Shown: positions 1-7,169 of the stretch, one piece after another | How the letters are laid out: every line of letters starts with the position of its first letter | Numbering within the stretch: position 1 is the first letter of the stretch | Source of the DNA: UBA7937 sp034419095 | Lineage (GTDB): Bacteria > Chloroflexota > Anaerolineae > UBA7937 | Direction: 5' to 3' | Length of the DNA stretch: 26,368 nt | Assembly: GCA_034419095.1 (NCBI GenBank) | Contig: DAOULQ010000033.1 | Coordinates: forward strand, 1 to 26,368 | The notes under the pieces: generated by a model | Told to the model about the DNA's origin: nothing | Database searches by the model: none | Seen by the model: only the letters and a program-made list of their open reading frames with translations | Program-made: the position numbers and the translations under genes

Positions 1-2
1 TG

Positions 3-797
3 ATGGGGCCCCGCCCCGTCCTTGCCTTGATGCAGAAGGTCCTTCGCATCGAGGCCATCACCATCGCGCCCTTGCTGGTCAAAGATAAAGTGGTCGGGGC
101 GATAACCTTCCCTACCCCACCGCAAGAGGAGATCACGGAAGAGGAAAGACGACTGATCACTATGTTCGCCAACCAGGCAACCATCGCCATCGAGAACGCT
201 CGATCCTATGAGAGACTTAAGGAACAGAACCTGCATACCATCTCCGCCTTGGCTGCGGCCGTGGAAGCCAAAGACTCCTATACCGGCGGTCACTCCGAAG
301 GGGTCACTCAGTTCGCTGTAGCCATCGCCGAGGAAATGGGGCTCTCTGATGACCAGATTGAAGATTTGCGGGTCGCTGCGTTGCTCCACGACATCGGTAA
401 GATCGGGATCCCCGATTCTATCTTGAACAAACCCGCCCGGCTCACCCCTACCGAGTTCCTCGTGATCCAGGCTCATCCGGTTATCGCCGCGGAGATTGTA
501 GGCAAGATCAAGGCTCTTGCCCATCTGGTCCCTGCAATCAAGCACCACCACGAGCGGTACGATGGAGAGGGCTACCCCGATGGGCTCAAGGGGGAAGATA
601 TACCCCTTATGGCTCGCATTCTGGCCGTGGCCGATGGCTTCGAGGCCATGACCTCCGACAGGCCCTATCGCAAGGCTCTAACCGAGGAGGAGGTCCTGGC
701 AGAACTAGAAAAGGGTGCAGGCAGCCAGTGGGATCCCAAGGTGGTTGAGGTACTAGTGAAGAAAATCATGAAGAAGAAAGGGGCTAGAAGCCGGTAG
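3..797 (+). CDS. GAF/HD-GYP cyclic-di-GMP phosphodiesterase, 5' partial
   Basis: The 3' part of a signalling protein that probably hydrolyses cyclic-di-GMP in the cytoplasm. Residues 1 to about 68 look like the end of a GAF sensor domain, closing with an amphipathic linker. An HD-GYP domain follows: the metal-binding His-Asp pair is at H129-D130 within HDIGKIGIP, and the diagnostic GYP triplet is at residues 190-192 after the HHH motif. All hallmark residues of an active family member are visible. The frame is open to the window edge, so the ATG at base 3 is unlikely to be the true start and further sensor or receiver domains may lie upstream. The gene ends 160 bp before the next one and has no clear operon partner. 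Domain assignment is firm; the ligand sensed is unknown. Confidence 0.9.
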   Translation: MGPRPVLALMQKVLRIEAITIAPLLVKDKVVGAITFPTPPQEEITEEERRLITMFANQATIAIENARSYERLKEQNLHTISALAAAVEAKDSYTGGHSEGVTQFAVAIAEEMGLSDDQIEDLRVAALLHDIGKIGIPDSILNKPARLTPTEFLVIQAHPVIAAEIVGKIKALAHLVPAIKHHHERYDGEGYPDGLKGEDIPLMARILAVADGFEAMTSDRPYRKALTEEEVLAELEKGAGSQWDPKVVEVLVKKIMKKKGARSR

Positions 798-925
798 GAT
801 CCCCTGTTGTTCATCTATCCCGCAACACATAGAAAACCAGATAGTTTCCCAATCTCCTCAGGATAGCACACTCTTTTTTTTGGATCTTTTCACTTCCCAC
901 CTAAATTCTCCCAAGTTCTATCCCC

Positions 926-954
926 TTGCCAGAAGTGACCAAAAAGCGTAAGAT
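926..954 (+). promoter_or_regulatory. putative sigma70-type promoter for the lipoprotein-rarA operon
   Basis: TTGCCA (926-931), a 17-bp spacer and TAAGAT (949-954). The predicted transcript would begin around base 961, only a few bases before the ATG at 964. The message may therefore be nearly leaderless, although a GAGGG Shine-Dalgarno-like stretch also precedes the ATG. The -10 match is moderate. Confidence 0.4.
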
Positions 955-963
955 GAGGGTGAA

Positions 964-1503
964 ATGTCTCGCAAATTAGTAGGTAGTCTTGTCTTCTCTC
1001 TATTTCTGTTGGGCGGGTGTGTGGCGAGACCGCAGGAACCGCCAACGCCCACCACTCCTGCCTATATCGGCCAGGTATATGAAGGGGGCATCTTGGGGTA
1101 TATCTGGAACCTGACCGATATCCGATGTGAAGTTCAGCCCGATAGGGTGCGGTTAGTGCTGGGGGGGGAAGGGGGCGAAGAGGGTATCCCCCACTTTGAA
1201 CTGGTTGAGGTTTATAATGACCAGGTGCTCTTTCCCGTAGCCCCGGACCAAGAGGCTTATGACCCCTCCTGGGGGGAGGCCCGCATCGATATCACCATCA
1301 GCGACCTCTATGCTTGGGATTATCCACTGAATGAGAAGTTGCCCCTTGTCCTTCCCGATGACCCCTTGGTCACTAAGATCGGTCTCTATCCCACCTATGA
1401 CGATGCGCTCCTGGGCTTCTCCATCGGCTTGAAGCGTGCTGCGCTGTATGAGGTCTCGGCTTCGGAGAGCCCAGCGCGGATAGTTATCGAGGTCCTTAGA
1501 TGA
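964..1503 (+). CDS. lipoprotein, possibly with an AMIN-like domain
   Basis: A 179-residue exported protein. The N-terminus is a lipoprotein signal peptide: a basic n-region, a hydrophobic stretch, and a lipobox LGGC with the acylated cysteine at residue 19. A Pro/Thr-rich linker follows. The remainder is predicted beta-rich and ends with a pattern (residues about 165-178, ARIVIEV) that resembles the last strand of AMIN-like domains. That resemblance is by eye only. The stop overlaps the start of rarA in an ATGA, so the two are translationally coupled, although no functional link between an envelope lipoprotein and a replication-repair ATPase is obvious. The lipoprotein call is secure; the domain call is not. 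Confidence 0.75.
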   Translation: MSRKLVGSLVFSLFLLGGCVARPQEPPTPTTPAYIGQVYEGGILGYIWNLTDIRCEVQPDRVRLVLGGEGGEEGIPHFELVEVYNDQVLFPVAPDQEAYDPSWGEARIDITISDLYAWDYPLNEKLPLVLPDDPLVTKIGLYPTYDDALLGFSIGLKRAALYEVSASESPARIVIEVLR

Positions 1504-2852
1504 GCGATCTTTTCGAGTATGGCCGCCGAGAGGAGATAGCCAAGGAGGCACCTCTGGCGGTTCGCGTGCGGCCCCGCACTCTGGAGGAGTTCGTGGGGCA
1601 AGAGGAGATAGTGGGGCCGGGGAAACTCTTGCGCCGGGCCATCGAGGCCGACCAACTCTCTTCGATTATCCTCTGGGGGCCGCCCGGCTCGGGGAAGACC
1701 TCTTTGGCTAACGTCATCGCTAACACCACCCGATCTTATTTCACTGGCATCAGCGCTGTCCTGGCTGGGGTGAAAGAATTGCGTCAATTGATCGCCGAAG
1801 CCAAGAACCGGCGAAGCATGTATGGCCAGCGGACGATACTCCTCATAGACGAGATCCACCATTTCAATAAGGCCCAGCAAGACGCGTTACTCCCCCATGT
1901 GGAAGATGGGACGCTCATCCTTATCGGCATCACCACCGAGAACCCCTATTTCGAGGTGATCTCCCCCTTGGTCTCCCGTTCCCGGGTCTTTCAACTCAAA
2001 CCCCTAAGCGATGAGGAGATGGAGACCATCCTGCGCTCGGCCTTGGCCGATGGCGAGCGGGGTTACGGTACACTTACGGTGGAGGTGGATGAGGAGGCGC
2101 TGGCTCATCTGATCCGCGTGGCTGGTGGCGATGCTAGGGTGGCGCTGAACGCCCTGGAGTTGGCGGTGGAGACCACCCCTCCTGGTGGAGATGGTGTGAT
2201 CCATGTGGATATCGACGTAGCCCAGGACTCGATCCAGAGGCGGGCGCTCCTCTACGATAAGGACGGGGACGCCCACTATGATACTATCTCCGCCTTCATC
2301 AAGAGCCTGCGGGGTTCGGACCCTGATGCGGCCCTCTACTGGCTGGCCAAGATGATCTACGCCGGGGAGAACCCGGAGTTTATCGCTCGCCGGATGATCA
2401 TCTTCGCTTCGGAGGATATAGGCAACGCTGATCCCCAGGCTCTGGTGGTGGCCACCTCCGCGGCCCAGGCCCTGGAATGGGTAGGGCTGCCGGAGGCCCA
2501 GTACAACCTAGCCCAGGCGGCCATCTATCTATCCACCGCCCCCAAGAGCAACTCCACGGGAGCCTACTTCAAGGCCCTGGCCGATGTGGAGGAAGAGGGG
2601 AAGACCGAGGTGCCCGACCACCTGAAAGACCCCCACCGAGATAGGAAAGCCTTTGGTCATGGGGAGGGGTACAAATACCCCCACAGTTACCCCGGCCACT
2701 ACGTCAAGCAGCAGTACCTGCCCGACGAATTGCAGGGCCGCCGCTACTATGAGCCCTCGGAGCAGGGGTACGAGAGAGAGATCAAGAAACGGATGGAGGA
2801 GTGGAGGAGAAGAGCCAACCTGGGGGGCATTGGTGGAAAGGAGGAGCGATGA
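1500..2852 (+). CDS. rarA: replication-associated recombination protein A (AAA+ ATPase)
   Basis: A 450-residue AAA+ ATPase of the RarA/MgsA/WRNIP1 family, which acts at stalled replication forks with single-strand binding protein and the recombination machinery. The N-terminus carries the family signature RPRTLEEFVGQ (residues 24-34). Walker A is GPPGSGKT at 60-67, Walker B ILLIDEIHHF at 113-122, and the sensor-1 region TTENPYFEV follows. The C-terminal half contains the tetramerisation region, including NSTGAYFKAL and the final HRYPHSYPGH-like block typical of the family. The length is normal. The start at 1500 overlaps the upstream lipoprotein stop by 4 bp, and the stop overlaps the ATG of the zinc-ribbon gene by 4 bp, so this is the middle gene of a coupled three-gene operon. 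Confidence 0.95.
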   Translation: MSDLFEYGRREEIAKEAPLAVRVRPRTLEEFVGQEEIVGPGKLLRRAIEADQLSSIILWGPPGSGKTSLANVIANTTRSYFTGISAVLAGVKELRQLIAEAKNRRSMYGQRTILLIDEIHHFNKAQQDALLPHVEDGTLILIGITTENPYFEVISPLVSRSRVFQLKPLSDEEMETILRSALADGERGYGTLTVEVDEEALAHLIRVAGGDARVALNALELAVETTPPGGDGVIHVDIDVAQDSIQRRALLYDKDGDAHYDTISAFIKSLRGSDPDAALYWLAKMIYAGENPEFIARRMIIFASEDIGNADPQALVVATSAAQALEWVGLPEAQYNLAQAAIYLSTAPKSNSTGAYFKALADVEEEGKTEVPDHLKDPHRDRKAFGHGEGYKYPHSYPGHYVKQQYLPDELQGRRYYEPSEQGYEREIKKRMEEWRRRANLGGIGGKEER

Positions 2853-3088
2853 GCGAGGAGCACAAATACAAGTGCCCGTACTGTGATTGTGAGGACCGGA
2901 TAGGACATATAGAGTCATTCACAGAGCCTCCAATCGAATGGCAGAAAATGGGTGACGAATGGAAGCAGGTATCCCCAACAACAATTTGGGGTGGAGACAA
3001 GCTCTATTACTGCCCCGAATGCCACAAGATATTGCCTAGGGATGCATGGGTAGAATTTGAATGGGAGAAAATCGAGAGTAGAAACTAG
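2849..3088 (+). CDS. small zinc-ribbon protein
   Basis: A 79-residue protein starting at the ATG that overlaps the rarA stop (ATGA) and is preceded by a strong AAAGGAGGAG Shine-Dalgarno. An upstream in-frame start at 2801 exists but would ignore that site. Two CxxC knuckles, C9/C12 (CPYC) and C55/C58 (CPEC), are about 43 residues apart and form a probable zinc ribbon. Trp and acidic residues are abundant. The codon use is A+T-richer than in rarA, which could indicate later acquisition. The gene abuts a repeat-rich spacer. No specific family is recognised; a nucleic-acid- or protein-binding role would be a guess. Confidence 0.7.
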   Translation: MSEEHKYKCPYCDCEDRIGHIESFTEPPIEWQKMGDEWKQVSPTTIWGGDKLYYCPECHKILPRDAWVEFEWEKIESRN

Positions 3089-3131
3089 CCAACGCCCCTA
3101 GGCCAGCCAAGAGGAGAGGAATAACGGGCGG

Positions 3132-3190
3132 GGACAGGCCCCGCCCCTACAACGATTATGTGTAGGGGAGGCCCTTGCCTGTCCTGAGGG
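3132..3190. repeat. intergenic hairpin-forming repeat element
   Basis: An imperfect long inverted repeat. GGACAGGC (3132-3139) pairs with GCCTGTCC (3177-3184), and CCCCTACA (3144-3151) pairs with TGTAGGGG (3161-3168). It has the look of a dispersed REP/MITE-type element. The end (CCTGTCCTGAGGG, 3178-3190) recurs exactly at 8712-8724 inside the PIG-L gene, and a TGTAGGG-CAGGC-like fragment recurs at about 3261-3272. Confidence 0.65.
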
Positions 3191-3219
3191 ACTAAGGATG
3201 GCCTCCCGCAGAAATCAGC

Positions 3220-3251
3220 GCTTGTGCTGGATTTTAAAATCCAGCACAAGC
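3220..3251. repeat. perfect 32-bp palindrome
   Basis: A 16-bp arm (GCTTGTGCTGGATTTT) is followed at once by its exact reverse complement, with no loop. It lies in the spacer between the zinc-ribbon gene and the first degV gene. It could act as a bidirectional terminator or as a dispersed repeat; no T-run follows on either strand. Confidence 0.85.
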
Positions 3252-3313
3252 ATCAATACGTGTAGGGCAGGCATGAGTCTCGTAAATGTGACACGACCCC
3301 CTATCATAACTAG

Positions 3314-3341
3314 TTGCCCGCTTATGGGTTCTTATTGTAAA
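3314..3341 (+). promoter_or_regulatory. putative promoter in the leader of degV copy 1
   Basis: TTGCCC (3314-3319), a 16-bp spacer and TGTAAA (3336-3341). The same arrangement sits at the same offset in copy 2, which supports it as the ancestral promoter carried along by the duplication. Confidence 0.4.
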
Positions 3342-3359
3342 GTGTAGCCGGAGGGTCTG

Positions 3360-4202
3360 ATGTCTAAGATCGCCATCGTTACCGATAGCAGCGTCTGTTT
3401 GCCTGATGAACTGATAAAGAGATACGGCATTCATATCGTCCCCACCCTTGTCCGCAAAGGGCAAGATTTCTTCAAAGATGGGGTAGAGGTCACCTGCCAG
3501 CAGGTCTATCGCTGGCTTCGTGAGGGAGATCGCCTCTACACCTCCCAGCCTTCCGTGGGCGACTTTCTCAACTTCTTCAGCGAACTGAGCAAAAAGGCAG
3601 AGAGCATAATCTCCATTGTCCTCACCGGGGAGTTGAGCGGCACCTATAATTCGGCCGTAGGCGCGGCTAAGATGTTGGCCGATATTCCCATCCAGGTTCT
3701 CGACTCCCGTACCATCTCCATGGCCCACGGTTTCATCGTCTTGGCAGCCGCCAGGGCTATCGAGGCTGGCAACAGCCTGGCCGAAGCGGTAGAGAGGGCC
3801 AAGGCGATGATCCCCAAGGTGAACCTCCTTGCGGCGCTGGAGACTCTAGAGTATGCCCATCGCAGCGGTCGCGTCCCCGGTATCGCTGCTTTGGCCGGGT
3901 CGCTTCTGAAGATATGTCCGATATTGGAGGTGAAGGACAACCAAATAAAGGTCTTCGCCACGGTGAGGACTAAGAGGAGAGCCGTGGAGCGGCTTTTGGA
4001 GGAGGCGAAGAGAAGGGTGGGGGAGAGTCCAGCGCATGTGGCCATCGTTCACGGCGATGTTCGAGAGGAAGCGGAAGGGCTCAAAGAGCGGTTAGCTCAA
4101 CACTTTAACCTGGTGGAACTGTACATAGCAGAGATTCCTGCCGTCTTGGGGGTCCATACGGGCCCTGGGGCCCTGGGTCTGGCTTTCTATAAAGAGGAGT
4201 AA
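3360..4202 (+). CDS. DegV family protein (fatty-acid-binding, FakB-like), copy 1
   Basis: A 280-residue DegV protein. Characterised relatives (FakB) bind a fatty acid and present it to the kinase FakA for phosphorylation and entry into phospholipids. The N-terminal IVTDSS motif is intact. Positions matching the FakB acyl-carboxylate-binding residues are present: TSQPS with T61, the SGTY loop with S93, R171, and H266 in VHTGPGALG. A Shine-Dalgarno (GGAGGG) lies just before the ATG. It is one of two tandem paralogues, which suggests different acyl-chain preference for each. No FakA-like kinase is present in the window. A strip of 64 bp (3952-4015) is identical to copy 2 despite general divergence. 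Confidence 0.9.
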   Translation: MSKIAIVTDSSVCLPDELIKRYGIHIVPTLVRKGQDFFKDGVEVTCQQVYRWLREGDRLYTSQPSVGDFLNFFSELSKKAESIISIVLTGELSGTYNSAVGAAKMLADIPIQVLDSRTISMAHGFIVLAAARAIEAGNSLAEAVERAKAMIPKVNLLAALETLEYAHRSGRVPGIAALAGSLLKICPILEVKDNQIKVFATVRTKRRAVERLLEEAKRRVGESPAHVAIVHGDVREEAEGLKERLAQHFNLVELYIAEIPAVLGVHTGPGALGLAFYKEE

Positions 4203-4206
4203 TAAC

Positions 4207-4245
4207 GTGGAAGAAACGCTGATCCTTACCGCCCTGGCCTCCTGA
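4207..4245 (+). pseudogene. 12-codon fossil of the amt gene 5' end
   Basis: GTG plus eleven codons reproduce the first codons of the ammonium-transporter gene at 5194, with a single base difference before the break at 4240; a TGA follows at 4243. It keeps the same Shine-Dalgarno and the same 4-base distance from the degV stop as the real gene. It was left by the tandem duplication. It could still be translated as a 12-residue peptide, but nothing shows that it is. Confidence 0.8.
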
Positions 4246-4300
4246 AAGAGGGGACACGAGTCCCATGAACGGGAGGGAGCAACCCCTTTACCATAACTAG

Positions 4301-4328
4301 TTGCCCGCTTGCGGGTTTTTGTTATAGA
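4301..4328 (+). promoter_or_regulatory. putative promoter in the leader of degV copy 2
   Basis: TTGCCC (4301-4306), a 16-bp spacer and TATAGA (4323-4328), equivalent to the copy 1 promoter. Here the spacer contains CCCG-CTTG-CGGG followed by five T's, a very short hairpin resembling a mini-terminator that is degraded in copy 1. It may end read-through transcripts from the first copy. Confidence 0.4.
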
Positions 4329-4346
4329 CTCTAGCCGGAGGGCACG

Positions 4347-5189
4347 ATGTCTAAAATCGCCATCGTCACCGATAGCGCTGTCAGCCTGCCTGATGAATTG
4401 CTGAAGAGGTACGGCATCCACATCGTCCCCACCCTTGTCCGCAAAGGGCAAGAGGTATTCCGAGATGGGATAGATGTCACCCGTCAGCAGGTCTACCACT
4501 GGCTCCGAGAGGGCCATCGCCTCGCCACCTCTCAGCCCTCGGTGGGGGAGTTCATGCAGGTGTTCCACGAACTGAGCCAAAAGGTGGGGGGCATCGTCTC
4601 CATCTTGGCCTCCGCTGACCTCAGTGGCATCTATAGCTCGGGCTTCAACGCCGCCAAGTCCCTGGAGGGGTTCCCCATCCAAGTTATCGACTCTCGTACC
4701 CTTTCCATGGCTCAAGCGTTTGTCGTCCTGGCAGCGGCGAGAGCGGCCGAGGCAGGAGCCACCTTTGTCCAGGTCGTGGAGGCGGCCAAAGCGATGATCC
4801 CCAGGGTGAACCTCTTGGTGGCGCTGGAGACCCTAGAGTATGCCCATCGCGGTGGCCGCGTTCCCGCTATCGCTGCCTTGGCCGGGTCGCTTCTGAAGAT
4901 ATGCCCCATCGTAGAGGTGAAGGAGGGCCAAGCAGGCATCTTCGCCACGGTGAGGACTAAGAGGAGAGCCGTGGAGCGGCTTTTGGAGGAGGCGAAGAGA
5001 AGAGTGGGGGAGAGCCCGGCCCATATGGCCATCATCCACGCCGGTGTGCAAGAGGAAGCGGAAAGGCTCAAAGAGCGGGTGGCCGGCTCTCTCAACCTGG
5101 CTGAACTCTATGTGACGGAGTTACCTCCGGTCCTAGGGGTGCATGCAGGGCCTGGGGCCTTGGGGCTGACTTTCTACAAAGAGGAGTAA
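4347..5189 (+). CDS. DegV family protein (fatty-acid-binding, FakB-like), copy 2
   Basis: A 280-residue paralogue of the preceding gene with no gaps in the alignment. T61 (TSQPS), S93 (SGIY in place of SGTY), R171 and H266 are retained, so it should still bind a fatty acid. Substitutions concentrate in the first 150 residues, the part that shapes the lipid pocket, and this fits divergence in ligand preference. The GGAGGG Shine-Dalgarno is conserved from copy 1. The stop is 4 bp before the GTG of the Amt-family gene, so the two are probably cotranscribed; this linkage was the ancestral one, as the fossil after copy 1 shows. Confidence 0.9.
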   Translation: MSKIAIVTDSAVSLPDELLKRYGIHIVPTLVRKGQEVFRDGIDVTRQQVYHWLREGHRLATSQPSVGEFMQVFHELSQKVGGIVSILASADLSGIYSSGFNAAKSLEGFPIQVIDSRTLSMAQAFVVLAAARAAEAGATFVQVVEAAKAMIPRVNLLVALETLEYAHRGGRVPAIAALAGSLLKICPIVEVKEGQAGIFATVRTKRRAVERLLEEAKRRVGESPAHMAIIHAGVQEEAERLKERVAGSLNLAELYVTELPPVLGVHAGPGALGLTFYKEE

Positions 5190-5193
5190 TAAC

Positions 5194-6528
5194 GTGGAAG
5201 AGACGCTGATCCTTACCGCCCTGGCCTTTCTCTTGCCCGCGGGGATAACTATGTTAGCAGCCGCCTCCTCAATGGAAAAGGAGGCGAAGGATACGGCCCT
5301 GATGGGGCTTTTGGCCATCCCTTTGGCGGTAATAGCCTACGCCTTGCTGGGGTTCGGTCTTCAGTTCGGGGGGCGGGGAGTGGTCTCCGACCTACCTGGA
5401 GCCGAGGGCCTGGTTCGAGAATGGTCGCCTCTGGACGTGAAAGGGGGTCCTGGCTGGGGGGCCATAGGTCTAGGTGGGTTCGGGGTACTAGGAGGCAACT
5501 TTGGCGGGGATTTGCTTTCCCTCTTCCTTTTCCAGGCCGCCTTAGTAGCCACAGCAACGGCTATCCCCCTCCTCTCCCTGGCTAGGAGATTGAAATTCCC
5601 CTTCCTCTTGCTCATCTCTTGCTTCACCAGTGGTATCCTCTACCCCCTCTTCGGCAATTGGGTTTGGGGTGGGGGTTGGCTCTCACAACTGGGGAATAAC
5701 ACCGGCTTGGGCCATGGGTTCATCGATTTTGCCGGTGCGGGCACGGTCCATCTATTAGGAGCCGAGGTAGCCCTGGCGGGGATACTGATCTTCGGCACCA
5801 GGCTCACGAGACGCCGACGGCCCGTGGCTCCTCCCCCGGTCCATCTCCCCTTGTTGGCTCTTTTGGGTACCTTCCTTCTCCTCATAGGTTGGGTAGGGGT
5901 GGCTTTGGGGAACCCCCTCCTCGATGGAACCTTGCCTTCCGCCCAGATTGCGCTCAACCTGATGCTTTCGGCTTCGGGGGGGCTATTGGTGGCCGCCATC
6001 TACAGTTGGTTCACCACCGGGGCACCAGAGGCTCTTATCTCCCTCCGCGGCGGAGTGGCTGGGCTGGTGGCCGCCAGCGCTTCCTTTCCCTTTATTCTCC
6101 CCTGGGCTTCCCTCCTTGTCGGGGCCATAGCCGGCCTTCTCCTTCCCCTGACCATCTACCTCGTGGAGGTGAAACTGAGGCTGGACGACCCCACTGCGGT
6201 TGTGGGGATGTACGCCGTCCCCGGAGTTTGGGGGCTTTTAGCCCTGGGGTTTTTCGCCGATGGGCGGAACGGCGTGGGGTGGAACGGGGTAGGCATTGGC
6301 GACTACTTGGGGGTCTCTGGACAGGGTATCTCCGGCTTCTTCGTGGTCCCTGGCTTTCAGCCCGACCCCACACAACTCTACGCCCAATTAGTGGGGCTAG
6401 GGGCTCTTGTTCTCCTTTTCGGGGTGGTTTGGCTGGCTTTCCGAGGACTGGATCGCTTGCTTACGCTCTGGCCTGGCGCCGAAATGGAGAGCGTCAAAGG
6501 AGCGGGTTCCTCTGGCCATCACGAATAG
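5194..6528 (+). CDS. divergent ammonium transporter (Amt) family protein
   Basis: A 444-residue polytopic membrane protein with about eleven hydrophobic segments and the Amt/Mep/Rh fold signatures: FQAALVATATAI (113-124), DFAGAGTVH (179-187, with the first channel histidine at H186), IGWVG (231-235) and the GGVAGLVAA helix (286-294). It is unusual at sites known to matter in AmtB. The second histidine of the conserved pair, expected in a DD...HGVxG motif, is replaced by Tyr340 (DDPTAVVGMYAVPG). The residue matching the inner phenylalanine gate is Leu117. Ammonium transport may thus be altered or replaced by another function. The GTG start follows AGGAG and is 4 bp after degV copy 2. No GlnB/GlnK gene is adjacent, unlike many amt operons. 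Confidence 0.8.
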   Translation: MEETLILTALAFLLPAGITMLAAASSMEKEAKDTALMGLLAIPLAVIAYALLGFGLQFGGRGVVSDLPGAEGLVREWSPLDVKGGPGWGAIGLGGFGVLGGNFGGDLLSLFLFQAALVATATAIPLLSLARRLKFPFLLLISCFTSGILYPLFGNWVWGGGWLSQLGNNTGLGHGFIDFAGAGTVHLLGAEVALAGILIFGTRLTRRRRPVAPPPVHLPLLALLGTFLLLIGWVGVALGNPLLDGTLPSAQIALNLMLSASGGLLVAAIYSWFTTGAPEALISLRGGVAGLVAASASFPFILPWASLLVGAIAGLLLPLTIYLVEVKLRLDDPTAVVGMYAVPGVWGLLALGFFADGRNGVGWNGVGIGDYLGVSGQGISGFFVVPGFQPDPTQLYAQLVGLGALVLLFGVVWLAFRGLDRLLTLWPGAEMESVKGAGSSGHHE

Positions 6529-6531
6529 GGA

Positions 6532-7164
6532 TCAGGAGCCCTCTAAGAGGGCTACCACCTCCTCATCGGTGGTCTGGTCGAAAGCCATATAGAAACTCCC
6601 CACTGCCCAGAAGATCTCCGGAGCGTGGAGACAGATCAACCGATCTACCTTCCTTTTGAGCCGCTCGATAGTTTCCTTGGGCCCCACGGGAATGGCCAAG
6701 ATCAACTCCTCTAAGTCGGTCTTCTGCAAAGCGTCGATGGTGGCCTCTATGGTGGCTCCGGTGGCTATCCCGTCATCCACCAAGATCACCCTTCTCCCCT
6801 CCAAGTCCGGTGAGGGCTGGTGCCCCCGGTAGCTCCTCATACGCCTTTCTATTTCCTCCCGCTCCCTGGCTGATTGGGCCTCGATGTATTCCTCGGAGAC
6901 CCCCAGCCGAGAAGCCAAGGAGCGGTCGAGCATAAGAGTGCCATCGCTGGCGATGGCTCCGATGGCTAACTCGGGGTTATAGGGCGCGCCTATCTTGCGG
7001 GTGATATAAACATCCAAGGGGGCATCTAAAGCCCTGGCCACCTCTGACCCCACCACCACTCCGCCTCTGGGGATGGCCAGAACGAGAAGGTTCTCCTTGC
7101 CTTTCAGGAAGGATAATTCCTCTGCTAGGAGCCTACCGGCCTCCTGGCGATCTCGGAATATCAT
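6532..7164 (-). CDS. phosphoribosyltransferase family protein
   Basis: A 210-residue type I phosphoribosyltransferase-fold protein. The PRPP-binding motif VILVDDGIATGAT is at 126-138, and the N-terminal PRGG loop (32-35) with KIGAPYNPELAIGA (57-70) matches the stand-alone PRTase family often seen with dienelactone-hydrolase-like or erythromycin-esterase-like partners. The base substrate is not predictable. It is the last gene of a four-gene minus-strand operon, 5 bp after the LOG-like gene, and its stop is 3 bp from the convergent Amt stop with no recognisable terminator between. The ATG follows an AGAGGTAGG Shine-Dalgarno. Confidence 0.85.
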   Translation of the reverse strand: MIFRDRQEAGRLLAEELSFLKGKENLLVLAIPRGGVVVGSEVARALDAPLDVYITRKIGAPYNPELAIGAIASDGTLMLDRSLASRLGVSEEYIEAQSAREREEIERRMRSYRGHQPSPDLEGRRVILVDDGIATGATIEATIDALQKTDLEELILAIPVGPKETIERLKRKVDRLICLHAPEIFWAVGSFYMAFDQTTDEEVVALLEGS

Positions 7165-7169
7165 TTGAC

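Larger units (their letters stand above)
3305..5227 (+). repeat. 987-bp tandem duplication (leader + degV + start of amt)
   Basis: Copy 1 (3305-4240) and copy 2 (4292-5227) align without gaps at a constant offset of 987 bp. Matching landmarks are the leader CATAACTAGTTGCCCGCTT (3305, 4292), the degV starts (3360, 4347), the degV stops (4202, 5189) and the GTG start of the amt gene (4207, 5194). Homology ends at 4240/5227, inside codon 12 of amt. The two DegV proteins are the same length and roughly 70% identical by eye, so the duplication is old. Confidence 0.9.

Noticed and set aside
3220..3251. Replication origin or CRISPR repeat
   Set aside because: One isolated palindrome, no DnaA-box cluster and no regularly spaced repeats; no CRISPR array was seen anywhere in the window.
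5889..6659. Plus-strand 256-codon frame overlapping the Amt gene and the PRTase gene
   Set aside because: Arg/Pro/Gly-rich translation out of frame with amt, no homology recognised; a shadow frame.
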